Source of the DNA: Pelagophyceae sp. CCMP2097
Lineage: Eukaryota > Sar > Pelagophyceae
Length of the DNA: 36,264 bases
Assembly (NCBI GenBank): GCA_026770575.1
Contig: MU657212.1
Location: forward strand, 132,322-168,585
Reading direction: 5' to 3'
Position 1 is the first letter of the stretch. Each line of letters begins with the position of its first letter. Shown one piece after another: positions 1 through 8,081 of the stretch. The translations under genes and the position numbers were made by a program. The notes beneath the pieces were generated by a model. That model was not told the origin of the DNA, ran no database searches, and was given only the letters and a program-made list of their open reading frames with translations.

Positions 1-108
1 CGGCGTGCGTGCTGCCGCGCAGGTTTGCGGTTGCGTCGGCGCTTCTGTCGAGCGGGTGGACGCGGTCGATGTAAACATCCGTGAAAGCGTCGTAGTCTGG
101 CTCGACTG

Positions 109-139
109 TACTAGTACTAGGAATTCCTAGTACTACTAG
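109..139. repeat. Imperfect palindrome centred on CTAGGAATTCCTAG
   Basis: The perfect palindrome CTAGGAATTCCTAG lies at 117-130. It is flanked by ACTAGT/ACTAGTA-type arms that extend the symmetry imperfectly to about 109-139. The same core recurs at 1765-1776, 6165-6178 and 6185-6198, always outside coding sequence. It could be a dispersed repeat end or a protein-binding palindrome; no function is shown. Confidence 0.6.
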
Positions 140-527
140 TAAACTGAATCAAATCGCCGAAACTAAAGTGCGAGGTCGATTTCAAAGGCCCAGTGGCCCT
201 AACGACCCTCGCGAGCTCGAAGCAATGGTGTCGGGGCGGCGCGTCAACATCGGCGTCTGCGGCAACACACCCGTGAAGAGCGTCGAGTTCCAGCGCCACG
301 ACCCGTCCGCGACTGCGGCGTCTAATACGCCGTGTGCTGCCGTGGAGGCGCGGACGACTGACGCGCCGAGGCTCAGGTCCAACGTGCTGCACCGCGCGAC
401 CCCCGAGCGCGAAGGCACGTGCGCCCGGAAGGCGCTGCGCGCGCCGCCCCGCAACGACGCACTCCACCGGCGTCCCTTTGTCGAGGCTCGCGCCAAAGCG
501 CTGCCTCGAGCCGCGGTTTCGGCTTAG

Positions 528-1241
528 GACGACGCCGAAAACTGCTTCGACTCCGCGGCGGCGGACGGCGACGGTCTGCGGCCAAAGACATCGCGCGGTG
601 AGCCGCGCCCCGCGCCATGAGCGCCGTACAACGCGCGCCGCACTCGCGTCCTCGCAGGCGTCGCGCAACCGTGAGCCGCGTCGCGTCCGCCGCCTCGCGT
701 CGCGTTGCGTCCGCCGCGGCGCCCGCGCGACGCCTCGCGCGTAGGAGCCTGGAGCAGTTCCACGACTACGTCGTGCCGTCGTCGCCCAAGGAGTGCTCCT
801 CCCCGCTGAACAATTGCAACTTTTCGCTCCTCTTCCACGCAGAGGGCGCCGGAGGCCGCGCAGAGGGCGCCGGCAAGCCCGCGGCCGCGGCGAGCGCGGC
901 CGTCGCCGAAGAGGACGAGGTGCGCCTACGCCTCGTAGGCCTCGAGGACCGCCCGCCCGTAGGACACCCAGAGCGCCTTTGGAGACGAGGACACCGAGGA
1001 CACCGAGGGCAAGTACGACTTCGTGGACTCGGACGACGGCGCCGAGGAGGAGACAGACGACGACGCCCGCGACGACGGCGACGACGACGACGACGGCGAA
1101 AACTACCTCGCGCAATACTACGCGAGCGTCGGCAAACGGCCGCCGCCGCCGGCCGCGCCGCAGGCCGCGGCGCCGCACGGCTTCGGGTCGACGCACGAGT
1201 TCGGCCGCCAGCTCCTCCTCCTTGCGCTCACGTTCGGCTGA
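528..1241 (+). CDS. Acidic low-complexity protein, 5' end unresolved
   Basis: Four exons join with matching phase: 528-597, 658-670 (a 13-nt micro-exon), 745-919 and 963-1241. The introns are 60, 74 and 43 nt with GTGAGC, GTGAGC and GTGCGC donors and CAG/TAG acceptors. The product runs through DDAENCFDS, then SLEQFHDYVVPSSPKE, into a strongly acidic segment (EEDE then DTQSAFGDEDTEDTEG, then a run of Asp) and a Pro/Ala-rich end with STHEFGRQLLLLALTFG. I do not recognise a family. The exon at 528 opens right after a TAG acceptor, so coding must start further upstream. An open frame from the ATG at 225 could be the first exon, joined by a weak GT at 479, but this is not secure. The reverse strand is also open across this stretch but is arginine-rich and repetitive, typical of antisense frames in GC-rich DNA. 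Confidence 0.42.
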
Positions 1242-1401
1242 GCGGCCTTTCGACCGCCGGCGACCGCGCGCGCGTGCGGCCGCCCGTTTTGCTGATGCCG
1301 CGCCTCGCCGCGATATCGCGCGAGGCCGCTTATCGCGCACCGCTTTTAATCTGATATTTCCCAACCGCGGTTTCCCAACGAAACGGTGTCGCTTTCTGGG
1401 C

Positions 1402-1514
1402 CGTCGTCGCGTCGCTGCCCCGGGGACGTTCGTCGGCCGTCGCTGCTCCGAAGACGCCCGTCGGCCGTCGCTGCCCCGGGGACACCCGTTGGCCATCGCT
1501 GCTCCGGGGACGCC
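1402..1514. repeat. 28-bp minisatellite, four copies
   Basis: Four head-to-tail units of about 28 bp occupy 1402-1430, 1431-1458, 1459-1486 and 1487-1514. Each resembles CGTCGGCCGTCGCTGCCCCG followed by GGGACNCC, with a few substitutions. A 28-bp period is not a multiple of three and no gene is supported here, so this is a non-coding minisatellite. Confidence 0.75.
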
Positions 1515-1764
1515 GTCGTTGTGCCCGCTCTGCCGCGTGCACACGCATCGCGTCACCAAACTTCTGGCGCTGGCGCTGCGTACAGTAGCCTGGGTCGGAC
1601 TCGACGCCCGGCTAGGTTGGGCGCATACCTGCCGGGGCGCATGCTCCGACCCCTGGGCTACTAGTACGTCCGCGCATCGTATCCCGGAAATCATCTTTTC
1701 ACGTGTGTTGTGTGTGTTTACGCGGAAAGTCACTTTGGAATTCACCCTCCAAACGGTGAAAAGG

Positions 1765-1776
1765 TAGGAATTCCTA
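1765..1776. repeat. TAGGAATTCCTA palindrome
   Basis: An exact 12-bp palindrome sharing the core of the copies at 117-130, 6165-6178 and 6185-6198. It lies about 450 bp upstream of the transporter start. Confidence 0.55.
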
Positions 1777-2224
1777 GTATCCCAACCCAGAACGGCCCAG
1801 GCCCTTCAGAACGGCCCAGACCAAGAGCTAATGTGGCCAAACACGCCACCTTCTTTTTTCCAATTGGAGAAAATCAAAGCCTGACCGACTAGTCAGGCAT
1901 ACCCTCTTGGGCCAGCCCCACCCAGGGTGGATCTTAAGCAGCAAGCCTCCCCTCCGCCGAGACGTTGACCAAACGAAATCTTGCAGGAGAAATCGATATG
2001 GAAAGTTATGGGCTCCAGTTTTGAGGTTATGGCCTCCGAAGGCCTGAGAACTGCACGGTTGGACGGTTTCCTCCGGCTTGCGAGAACTCAGTGACTTGAC
2101 TCCTCAGCTGATCAGTCTCAGAGTGCCGGGGAGCCCCGTTTCGCCGACCCGGTTCCCCCGTGTTCGAGGCCGCTGCTCGAGCCCCGCGGCGGCAGGGGAG
2201 TGGCCGAGACTTTTGCGGACGTCG

Positions 2225-3440
2225 ATGGTGACCTCGCATGCTTGGCTCTGGTGCCTCTTGTCGCACAACGTGGCCCGCGGCTTATTGGCCCCGCGGCCGC
2301 CGCCGCAGCGCACGAGCCGGCGCGTCGTGGACGTGCTGAGCGAGTCGTTTGCGGCGCTGGATGCCGGCGCGGCGCTGGCCGGCGCGGCGGGCGCCGACGC
2401 GGCGGGCGCGGCGCCGCGCGACTGGGCGCGGCTCTTCTCCGCCGTGGACCCGCGCATCGTGGCGCTGCAGGCTGGCACGTCGCTCTTCGCTTCGGTCTTT
2501 GGGTTCGGCGACGCAGTCATCGCCGTGCCGCTGCTAGCAATCCTCTTCCACGTCGACGGCCAGCGCGCCGCACCCCTCGTCACAATCGTCTCCTCGGCGC
2601 GAGCGCCCGCGTCTCTCTCCGGGGGACGGATCGCGTTGCGGACCGCGGACCGCGGCTTAGGCTCGTCTTTACGAACCTCTAGGCTCGTCTTTGCGAACCT
2701 CGCGGCGGACGTGCAGTCGGGGCAGATGCGCGCCGCGGGCCGGTGGAAAGACTCGGGCGCGCTCCTCGCCGGCGCCGTCGTGCGTTTCGCTCGCGTCCGC
2801 GGCCCGCGCCGATTCGCGCGCGCAGGTCGGCGTGCCGCTCGGGGTGCAGGCGCTCGTGACGCTCGACGCGAGTACGATTCGGCTCGGCATCGGCCTCCTC
2901 CTCGTGGCCTACGGCACCTTTGACTTTGTGCAGGCCCGGGCGCCGGGAAACGCCGACGCCGCGCCCGCGTTCGACGGCGCCCTCGCCGCCGTGCCGTTTG
3001 GGTTTTTGGCAGGGTTTTTCTGCGGCGCAGTCTCCGAGCCCGGGCCGCCCGCCGTCGTCTTCGGCACGACGCAGAGGTGGCCGCCGCCGACGATGAGAAC
3101 AATGCTCCTCCGATTCTTCCTCCCCGTCCAGGCCTACGCCATCTTCAGCTTTGCCCGAGCGGGGCTCATCGACGACGCCGTCCTGGCGCAGGCGTTTGCC
3201 GCGCTGCCGGGCATCGCGGTCGCGTCCTTTGCCGGCACGGCCGTCAACCGCCGCGTCGACCCCGCCGCGTTCGCGTCTGCGATTTCCGTGATCGTCATCG
3301 GCCTTGGCGTGCTCTGCGTCGCCTCCGCCGCCGCCGAACTGCTCCCGGCCGCCGACCTGCTCCCCGCCGCCGACCTGCTGCTCCCGGCGGGGGGCCTGTT
3401 CACGGCAGCCGACCTGCTGCTGCCAGCGGCGGCGCCGTGA
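2225..3440 (+). CDS. TauE/SafE-family (TSUP) membrane transporter
   Basis: A multi-pass membrane protein of the sulfite exporter TauE/SafE family, which moves small organic or sulfur anions. The ATG at 2225 gives a hydrophobic N-terminus (MVTSHAWLWCLLSHNVARG), possibly a signal peptide. The first family half shows ASVFGFGDAVIAVPLLAILF, and the second shows FGFLAGFFCGAVSEPGPPAV and MRTMLLRFFLPVQAY. The two lie in different frames joined by a 46-nt phase-0 intron (2780-2825, donor GTGCGT, acceptor CAG). Splicing rebuilds the family motif ALLAGAVVGVPLGV. Unspliced at the first half this gives 389 residues. A second intron is likely between about 2588/2611 and 2682, because the ARAPASLSGGRIALRTADRG stretch does not fit the family; one phase-consistent choice is 2611-2682. 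The C-terminus ends in degenerate LLPAAD-type repeats. Substrate unknown. Confidence 0.72.
2658..2701 (+). repeat. 22-bp tandem duplication carrying a candidate 3' splice site
   Basis: Two head-to-tail copies of a 22-bp unit (TAGGCTCGTCTTT, then A or G, then CGAACCTC) lie at 2658-2679 and 2680-2701 inside the transporter gene. Each copy begins with TAG. Using the second TAG as acceptor keeps the transporter frame open; using the first leads to a stop at 2680. Confidence 0.7.
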
Positions 3441-4188
3441 CGCCGCACGCATACTGCCCGACAGGCGCGCACGCCGCGCCATTTTTGCCTCGTCTGGCGG
3501 CCTATAGCTGCCATCGAGATAATCTCCAGAAGGAATGTTCGAGTATCCTGATCAGAGGCCTCTGGCGGAGGGCCGCGCCCCCCAAAAAGTTGCCCGAGCG
3601 GGAAGAGACCCACCGAGGACCGTCGACGTTTCGCACACGTTCCGCGCGTCTCGCTGTCCATACGGCGTTCCGCGACCCGCTGGACCCGCGAGCCACTGAT
3701 GCCTATGCTGGAAGCCGGCGTGGCATCAGTGCTCTCCCCAGGCAGGGGGGGGCGTGGTCGACGTCGCTGCAGGACCCGGCGGATTTCGCAGCAAGGCCGG
3801 GCACCTCCGTGCTTGCTGGTATCCACCCCGCGATCACCCATCCAGTGCATCAGCCGGATGACCCCCTTGCGCGGCCGATCGCATGTCGTTGGACCCGCCG
3901 GATTCGCGTTGAACGCCGCCCGCCTCTTCCGGGACCCTAGAGCTGGACCCTATAGTCCCTATATGGTCCTCATCGAGGCGAGTTGCACCGGACAAACCCA
4001 CCTCGCACACTCGAGGAAGCTCGAAAGAAGGGGCGTACAGGCAGCGTCGACGGGGAGTTTGGTGAGGCCTGAGGAGCTCCTCGAGGAGCTTCGAAGCTTC
4101 AGTTTCTGTGTTCTGACCGAACGGACCCCCGATAATCGGCGATACCGGCGTCGAACCCGAACCGTGACAGCTTGAAGGTCCGGTTCCG
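3441..4188. other. Intergenic interval with inverted repeats
   Basis: No gene is supported. There is a perfect 10-bp inverted repeat, CACTGATGCC at 3694-3703 and GGCATCAGTG at 3722-3731, able to form a hairpin with an 18-nt loop. Around 4070-4105 several overlapping palindromes occur (AGGAGCTCCT, GAAGCTTCGAAGCTTC-like), close upstream of the heme oxygenase start. Open frames on both strands look non-coding. Confidence 0.45.
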
Positions 4189-5987
4189 ATGATCGCGGCC
4201 CAGTGCCCGGCGTTCGCCGCGGGCTGCCCGTTTGCGTCTGCGGGCGGCGACGCGGCGCATCACTTCAAAATGTCGCCGGAAAAGGCGCTGGCCCTGGTGA
4301 GGCCCTTCCCACTTGGAATTCTTCGACGAGGCAGTCACGATGTGCCGAACAGGCCAAGTGTCCCGCGTTCGCAAACGGCTGCCCGTTCAAGGGCGCCAAG
4401 ACGGTGCGTGCCAATGTCCCGTCGTTGTCACGGCTGGCGCAAAAGGCAGAGGCTCTGCGAGTTTGCGTCACGTTGTGTCGTTAGGCCGTCGAGCTGCGGG
4501 CGGTGAGGCCTGTGCTGTAAAGCGCGGGGCGCCGCTTTGCCGCACGCGCAGATTTCTTCTTCGTTGATTGTAAGCGTCTCACTTTTCGCATAGGCGCTGA
4601 CGGACGTCCCCGAATCGCACTCCGTCGTCGGGTCGTCGGTGCAGACAGTGCGCACCTCCAGGACGAACCACGGACCCCCTTGTTGTCCGGGGAGGGCCTC
4701 CGTCGACGGTCGTTTGCGTAGACGCTCGTCGAGATGATCGGCGCGATGCAAGCAACCACGTCCGACGTCCGCGCCAAGTTCGGCGACGACAAGATCTGCC
4801 CCGTCTTCTCCGACGTCCGCGGCGTCGACGCTTTGAAACGAAGCTCGGGCGGCGAGTGGTGCGGCTGGGCCATGTTCTTTGGCCTCGACGAGCTCGAAGA
4901 CAAGCGCGGCCGCGCCGACTCGATGGACCCAGAGCCGGCCGACGCGGGCGCGCGGCCGCCCGCCCGCCCTGCGACGGGGCTGGCGCACGCGCTCAAGGAG
5001 GGGACCAAGGAGGCGCACGCCGAGGCCGAGTCGGTGGTCTTCGTGCGGCGGCTTTTGGGCCGCACGGCGCCCTTGGAGGCGTATATTTGCCTCCTGGCCG
5101 CGCTGCGCGAGATTTATTGCGCCATGGAGTTCGCCGCCGCCGCCCTCGAGCCGGTCTCGGCCGCCGTGCGCGCCACATGCGCCGGCGGCCGCGCAAAGCT
5201 CCTCGCGCGGACGCAGAGGCTCGACGACGACCTCGACTTTTTCGCAGAGGCGGACGCGGCCGCCGTTTCGCGGGCGCGCGACTTTGGGAAACGCACCTCG
5301 GCGGCGACGCGGTCCTACGTGTCGAGCCTCGGCGCCTTGGCGGCGGCCGCGGGCTCTGAAGCGGCGGACGCCGAGGCGGCGGGTGAGCTCCTCGTGGCGC
5401 ACCTCTACACGCGCTACCTCGGCGACCTCTCCGGCGGCCAGATCCTGCGGCGCGCCGTCGTCCGCGCCTATTCGCTGGACGGCGGCGACGATGAGGCCGT
5501 GCGCGGCGCGTCGTTTTATGATTTCAGCGCCATTGGCTCGCAGACGCGCGTCCGCAAGTTCAAAAACGATTATAGAGAGGTCCTCGACTCTTTAGACGTC
5601 GAGACGCGCCTCGGCAACGTCGTGGAGGAGGCCGTGGACGCGTTTCGCCGGAACACGGCGCTGCTCCGCGAGCTCGACGAACTCCTCCCCCCCGAAGCCG
5701 AGGACCACGACCGACCGGCGCGCGCCGCGCCGGCGCCCAAACCCGGCGAGGCGAAGCGCGCCGTCTGCCCCTTCCTCGTCGCGAACCCGGACCGCGCGCC
5801 CGCGACGCTCCCAAAGACGTGCCCCGCGGCTGCCAAAGCCGCACCCGCCGGGAAGGGCGCCGCTCTCCAGACGGCGGCGGCGTGCCCGTTCGCGGCCTTC
5901 AAGGTCCGCGACTACGTCATCGTCGTGCTCGTCGCCGTTGTGCTCTCGTGGCTCGCGAAGAGCATGGTCCCCCCCGACAGTAAATAA
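4189..5987 (+). CDS. Heme oxygenase, tail-anchored, with multiple Cys-Pro motifs
   Basis: Oxidises heme to biliverdin, CO and iron. Five exons fit with phase 0 throughout: 4189-4296, 4353-4403, 4485-4502 (18 nt), 4594-4638 and 4722-5987, giving about 495 residues. The catalytic domain shows the proximal-histidine segment ALKEGTKEAHAEAE (His about residue 173) and the distal-helix signature RYLGDLSGGQ (about 307-314). The last 25 residues (DYVIVVLVAVVLSWLAKSMV then a polar end) form a tail anchor as in ER heme oxygenases, and no plastid signal is visible. The N-terminus carries CPAFAAGCPF and CPAFANGCPF, then KICPVF; the region before the anchor adds VCPFL, TCPAA and ACPFA. That makes eight Cys-Pro dipeptides, the core of heme-regulatory motifs. 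The 18-nt exon (AVELRA) rests on protein continuity and is less certain. The bilin-forming reaction is certain from family; heme sensing by the CP motifs is inference. Confidence 0.85.
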
Positions 5988-6025
5988 GGACCCTGCAACC
6001 CTGTATTGCACGAGCCTCGATGCGG

Positions 6026-6078
6026 GGTGTCGGCCTCTCTGACTGCCCTAGTTAAGGCAGTCAGGTGTCCGAGACACC
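6026..6078. terminator. Nested inverted repeat 3' of the heme oxygenase gene
   Basis: An inner perfect 9-bp stem (CTGACTGCC at 6039-6047, GGCAGTCAG at 6056-6064) with an 8-nt loop sits inside an outer stem (GGTGTCGG at 6026-6033 against CCGAGACACC at 6069-6078, with a 2-nt bulge). It starts 39 bp after the stop codon. A role in 3'-end formation is possible; a retained repeat is the alternative. Confidence 0.4.
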
Positions 6079-6117
6079 GTTTACCGATCCCGTGACAGCG
6101 CCGAGTCGGCTTCCAAC

Positions 6118-6202
6118 TACATGTACAATTGTAGGAATTCTTAAATCTTAGATCTACAATTGTACTAGGAATTCCTAGGCCTCACTAGGAATTCCTAGTA
6201 GA
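6118..6202. promoter_or_regulatory. Palindrome cluster: two TACAATTGTA and two CTAGGAATTCCTAG
   Basis: TACAATTGTA occurs at 6124-6133 and 6155-6164; CTAGGAATTCCTAG occurs at 6165-6178 and 6185-6198; a half copy (TAGGAATTCTTA) follows the first. All are perfect palindromes packed into 85 bp of AT-rich DNA between the heme oxygenase stop and the coiled-coil gene ATG at 6320. The position suggests a promoter or a small palindromic mobile repeat. Confidence 0.5.
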
Positions 6203-6319
6203 CCCGGACTGGAGTTCGACCATTTCGGCGATAACAACGTTGGCTTCTCGCGCGCGCGCGCGCGCCGCGCCGGGGCCCGGCTGTGTGCGCCTTTGCGGTC
6301 GGTGCATGCCCGCGGCAGT

Positions 6320-8055
6320 ATGGCGTCCCTCGTCGTCTCGTCGCTCGACACGCGCTTCGACCTGCTCCGCGAGGAGCTCGACGCAGCTGACGACGACAGC
6401 GAATGCGACTCTGCGCCCGGGCCGGGGCGCTGTGCCCCGGCGGCGGCGCGCGGCTCCGCGCCGGCGGCGCCGCGCGAAGGCCCCGCGCTCTCGATGGACG
6501 CGACGGCGAGGACGCAGTCCACGGGGACGGTCCGAGGATCCGACGACGGCACGCTGGCTCTCTTCGCGTCGTTCGCGCGCCGCCTCGACCGGGGCGCCGC
6601 GCCCGCCTCTGAATACCGCCCGGCGCAGCCGGCGCGCTCTGAGCGGCGCTCCATCGCGGAGCTCGAGCGGCGCTGCGCGGAGCTCGAGGGCGACGCGGCG
6701 CGGCTGCGGCGCGCGCACGCGGCAGACCTGGCGGCCCGCGCGGGCCGCGAGGAGGCGCTCGTCCGCGCGCACGCCACCGAGCTCGAGCGGCAAGCGCGCG
6801 CGGCGACGGCCGCCGCCGTCGCCGCCGACGTTGCGAACGCGCAGCTCCGGCGGCTGCCGCGCGCCGCGCAATGCGACTGCCGCGCCGCGCCCGACGCTGC
6901 GCGGGGCGTGCCGACGGAGTACCTCGAGCGCGTCGTCTGCGACGCGGAAGAGGCCGACGCGTCGCGGACGACTGCGGAGCGCGAGGCGGCGGCGCTCTGC
7001 GCGGAAGTCGTGCACCTGCGGGCAGAGGAGCAGCGGCTACAGAGGCAGATCGCGGCCATGCTCCGAGACACGTCGACGCTCCGCCTGTGCGTCCGAAACC
7101 GGAGACTCACCTCTGACGCGCGCGGTTTGAGCCCCGCTCTGGCGCAGGCACGTCGCGCGGCTGACGACGGAGCTGTCCGCGGCGCGCGCCTCGGCGGCGT
7201 CGACGGAGCCGGCGGCGCTCGAGCTGGCGCGGACGCGCGACGCCTTGGAGGAGGCACGCGAGGAGCTGCGGCGCCGCGGCCGCGCGCTGTCTGCGGCGCG
7301 CGCCGTCGCCGAGGAGCGCCGCCGCGCCGCCGCCGCCGCCGAGGCCTGCCGCGCGGCGGCTGAGCAGCGCTGCGCGCGGCCGCAGCCGGTGCCGCCGAGC
7401 CGCGCGGGCCCCGACGGGGCGCGCCGCGCGCAGCTGGCCGCCGAGCGCACGGCGGCGCACGACCTCGCGGCCGCTCTCGCCGACGGCGATGCGACGCGCT
7501 TCGAGGCGGCGCGCCTCCGCGACGAACTCCGCGACGCCGCCGAAAACTGCGCGCGCGAGCGCCGCGGGGCCGGTGCGAGCGCGAGCACGTCTCGAGAGGG
7601 CCGGCCTCGCAAAGAGGGTGGTCTCGCCGAGAGGGCCTCGCCGGGAGGGCGCAGAGACTCCGGTTCGCTTCGGAATCGTCGCAGCGCGGCGCCCGTCCGG
7701 CGGACGCTCCGAATTAGGCGCGCTTCGGGCGGCGCTCGAGTCGGCCACGCAGCGCGCGGACGCCGCCGACGCCGCCGCCACCGCGGCCACACTGCAGGCG
7801 CAGCTCGAGGCCGCCAACCTCAAGCTCGAGGCCGCGAACCTGAAGGCCTGTGTCCAGAAGAAGATTACGACTGCGGCGCGCGAGTTTGCGAGGTGCGCGC
7901 GCCGCGGCCTCTTCCGTCGGCGACCGAGCAGCGGCCTCGTCCGTCGGCGACCTTTGGCGCGCAGGTACCAAAAGGCCGTCGAGGCGCAGCTCCGGCGGCC
8001 CGCGAGCCCGCACATCTTCTCGATAGCGAAGAAGGACCGCCCTCCACGGCACTAA
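6320..8055 (+). CDS. Long coiled-coil protein
   Basis: Four exons fit by phase: 6320-7086, 7148-7572, 7718-7892 and 7965-8055, giving about 485 residues. Donors are GTGCGT, GTGCGA and GTGCGC; introns are 61, 145 and 72 nt. The last intron is a multiple of three without a stop, so retention would lengthen rather than break the protein. After an acidic N-terminus (SSLDTRFDLLREELDAADDD) the sequence is dominated by Ala/Glu/Arg heptad-like coiled coil, for example RSIAELERRCAELEGDAARL, LTTELSAARAS and LQAQLEAANLKLEAANLK. It ends with QKAVEAQLRRPASPHIFS. Probably structural or a scaffold; no named family is recognised. The ATG at 6320 is the first Met in frame, and 26 bp separate its stop from the end of the convergent CBS gene. 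Confidence 0.65.
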
Positions 8056-8081
8056 CATGTATGATTATTCGTCTGCGCGCC

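Larger units (their letters stand above)
1242..2224. other. Gene-poor interval with repeats
   Basis: No gene is supported here. The interval holds the 28-bp minisatellite, then an imperfect inverted repeat at about 1586-1600 and 1648-1663 (GTAGCCTGGGTCGGA against TCCGACCCCTGGGCTAC), a TAGGAATTCCTA palindrome at 1765-1776, and lower-GC sequence up to about 2050. Open frames here are short or arginine-rich on both strands. Confidence 0.5.

Noticed and set aside
1586..1663. A 78-nt imperfect inverted repeat considered as a tRNA or snRNA
   Set aside because: The arms mismatch, there is no B box or T-loop, and no recognisable snRNA motif.
117..1745. A 542-codon open frame on the minus strand
   Set aside because: It is dominated by Arg/Ala low complexity, crosses a minisatellite, and runs antisense to the better-supported acidic multi-exon gene. 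In GC-rich DNA, stop-free antisense frames are expected.
4141..4180. TCGAACCC near the heme oxygenase start as a tRNA T-arm on the minus strand
   Set aside because: No acceptor stem, D arm or anticodon arm could be drawn around it.
4428..5402. A 324-codon minus-strand frame opposite heme oxygenase
   Set aside because: The plus strand encodes an unmistakable heme oxygenase with catalytic motifs; the antisense frame is arginine-rich and featureless.
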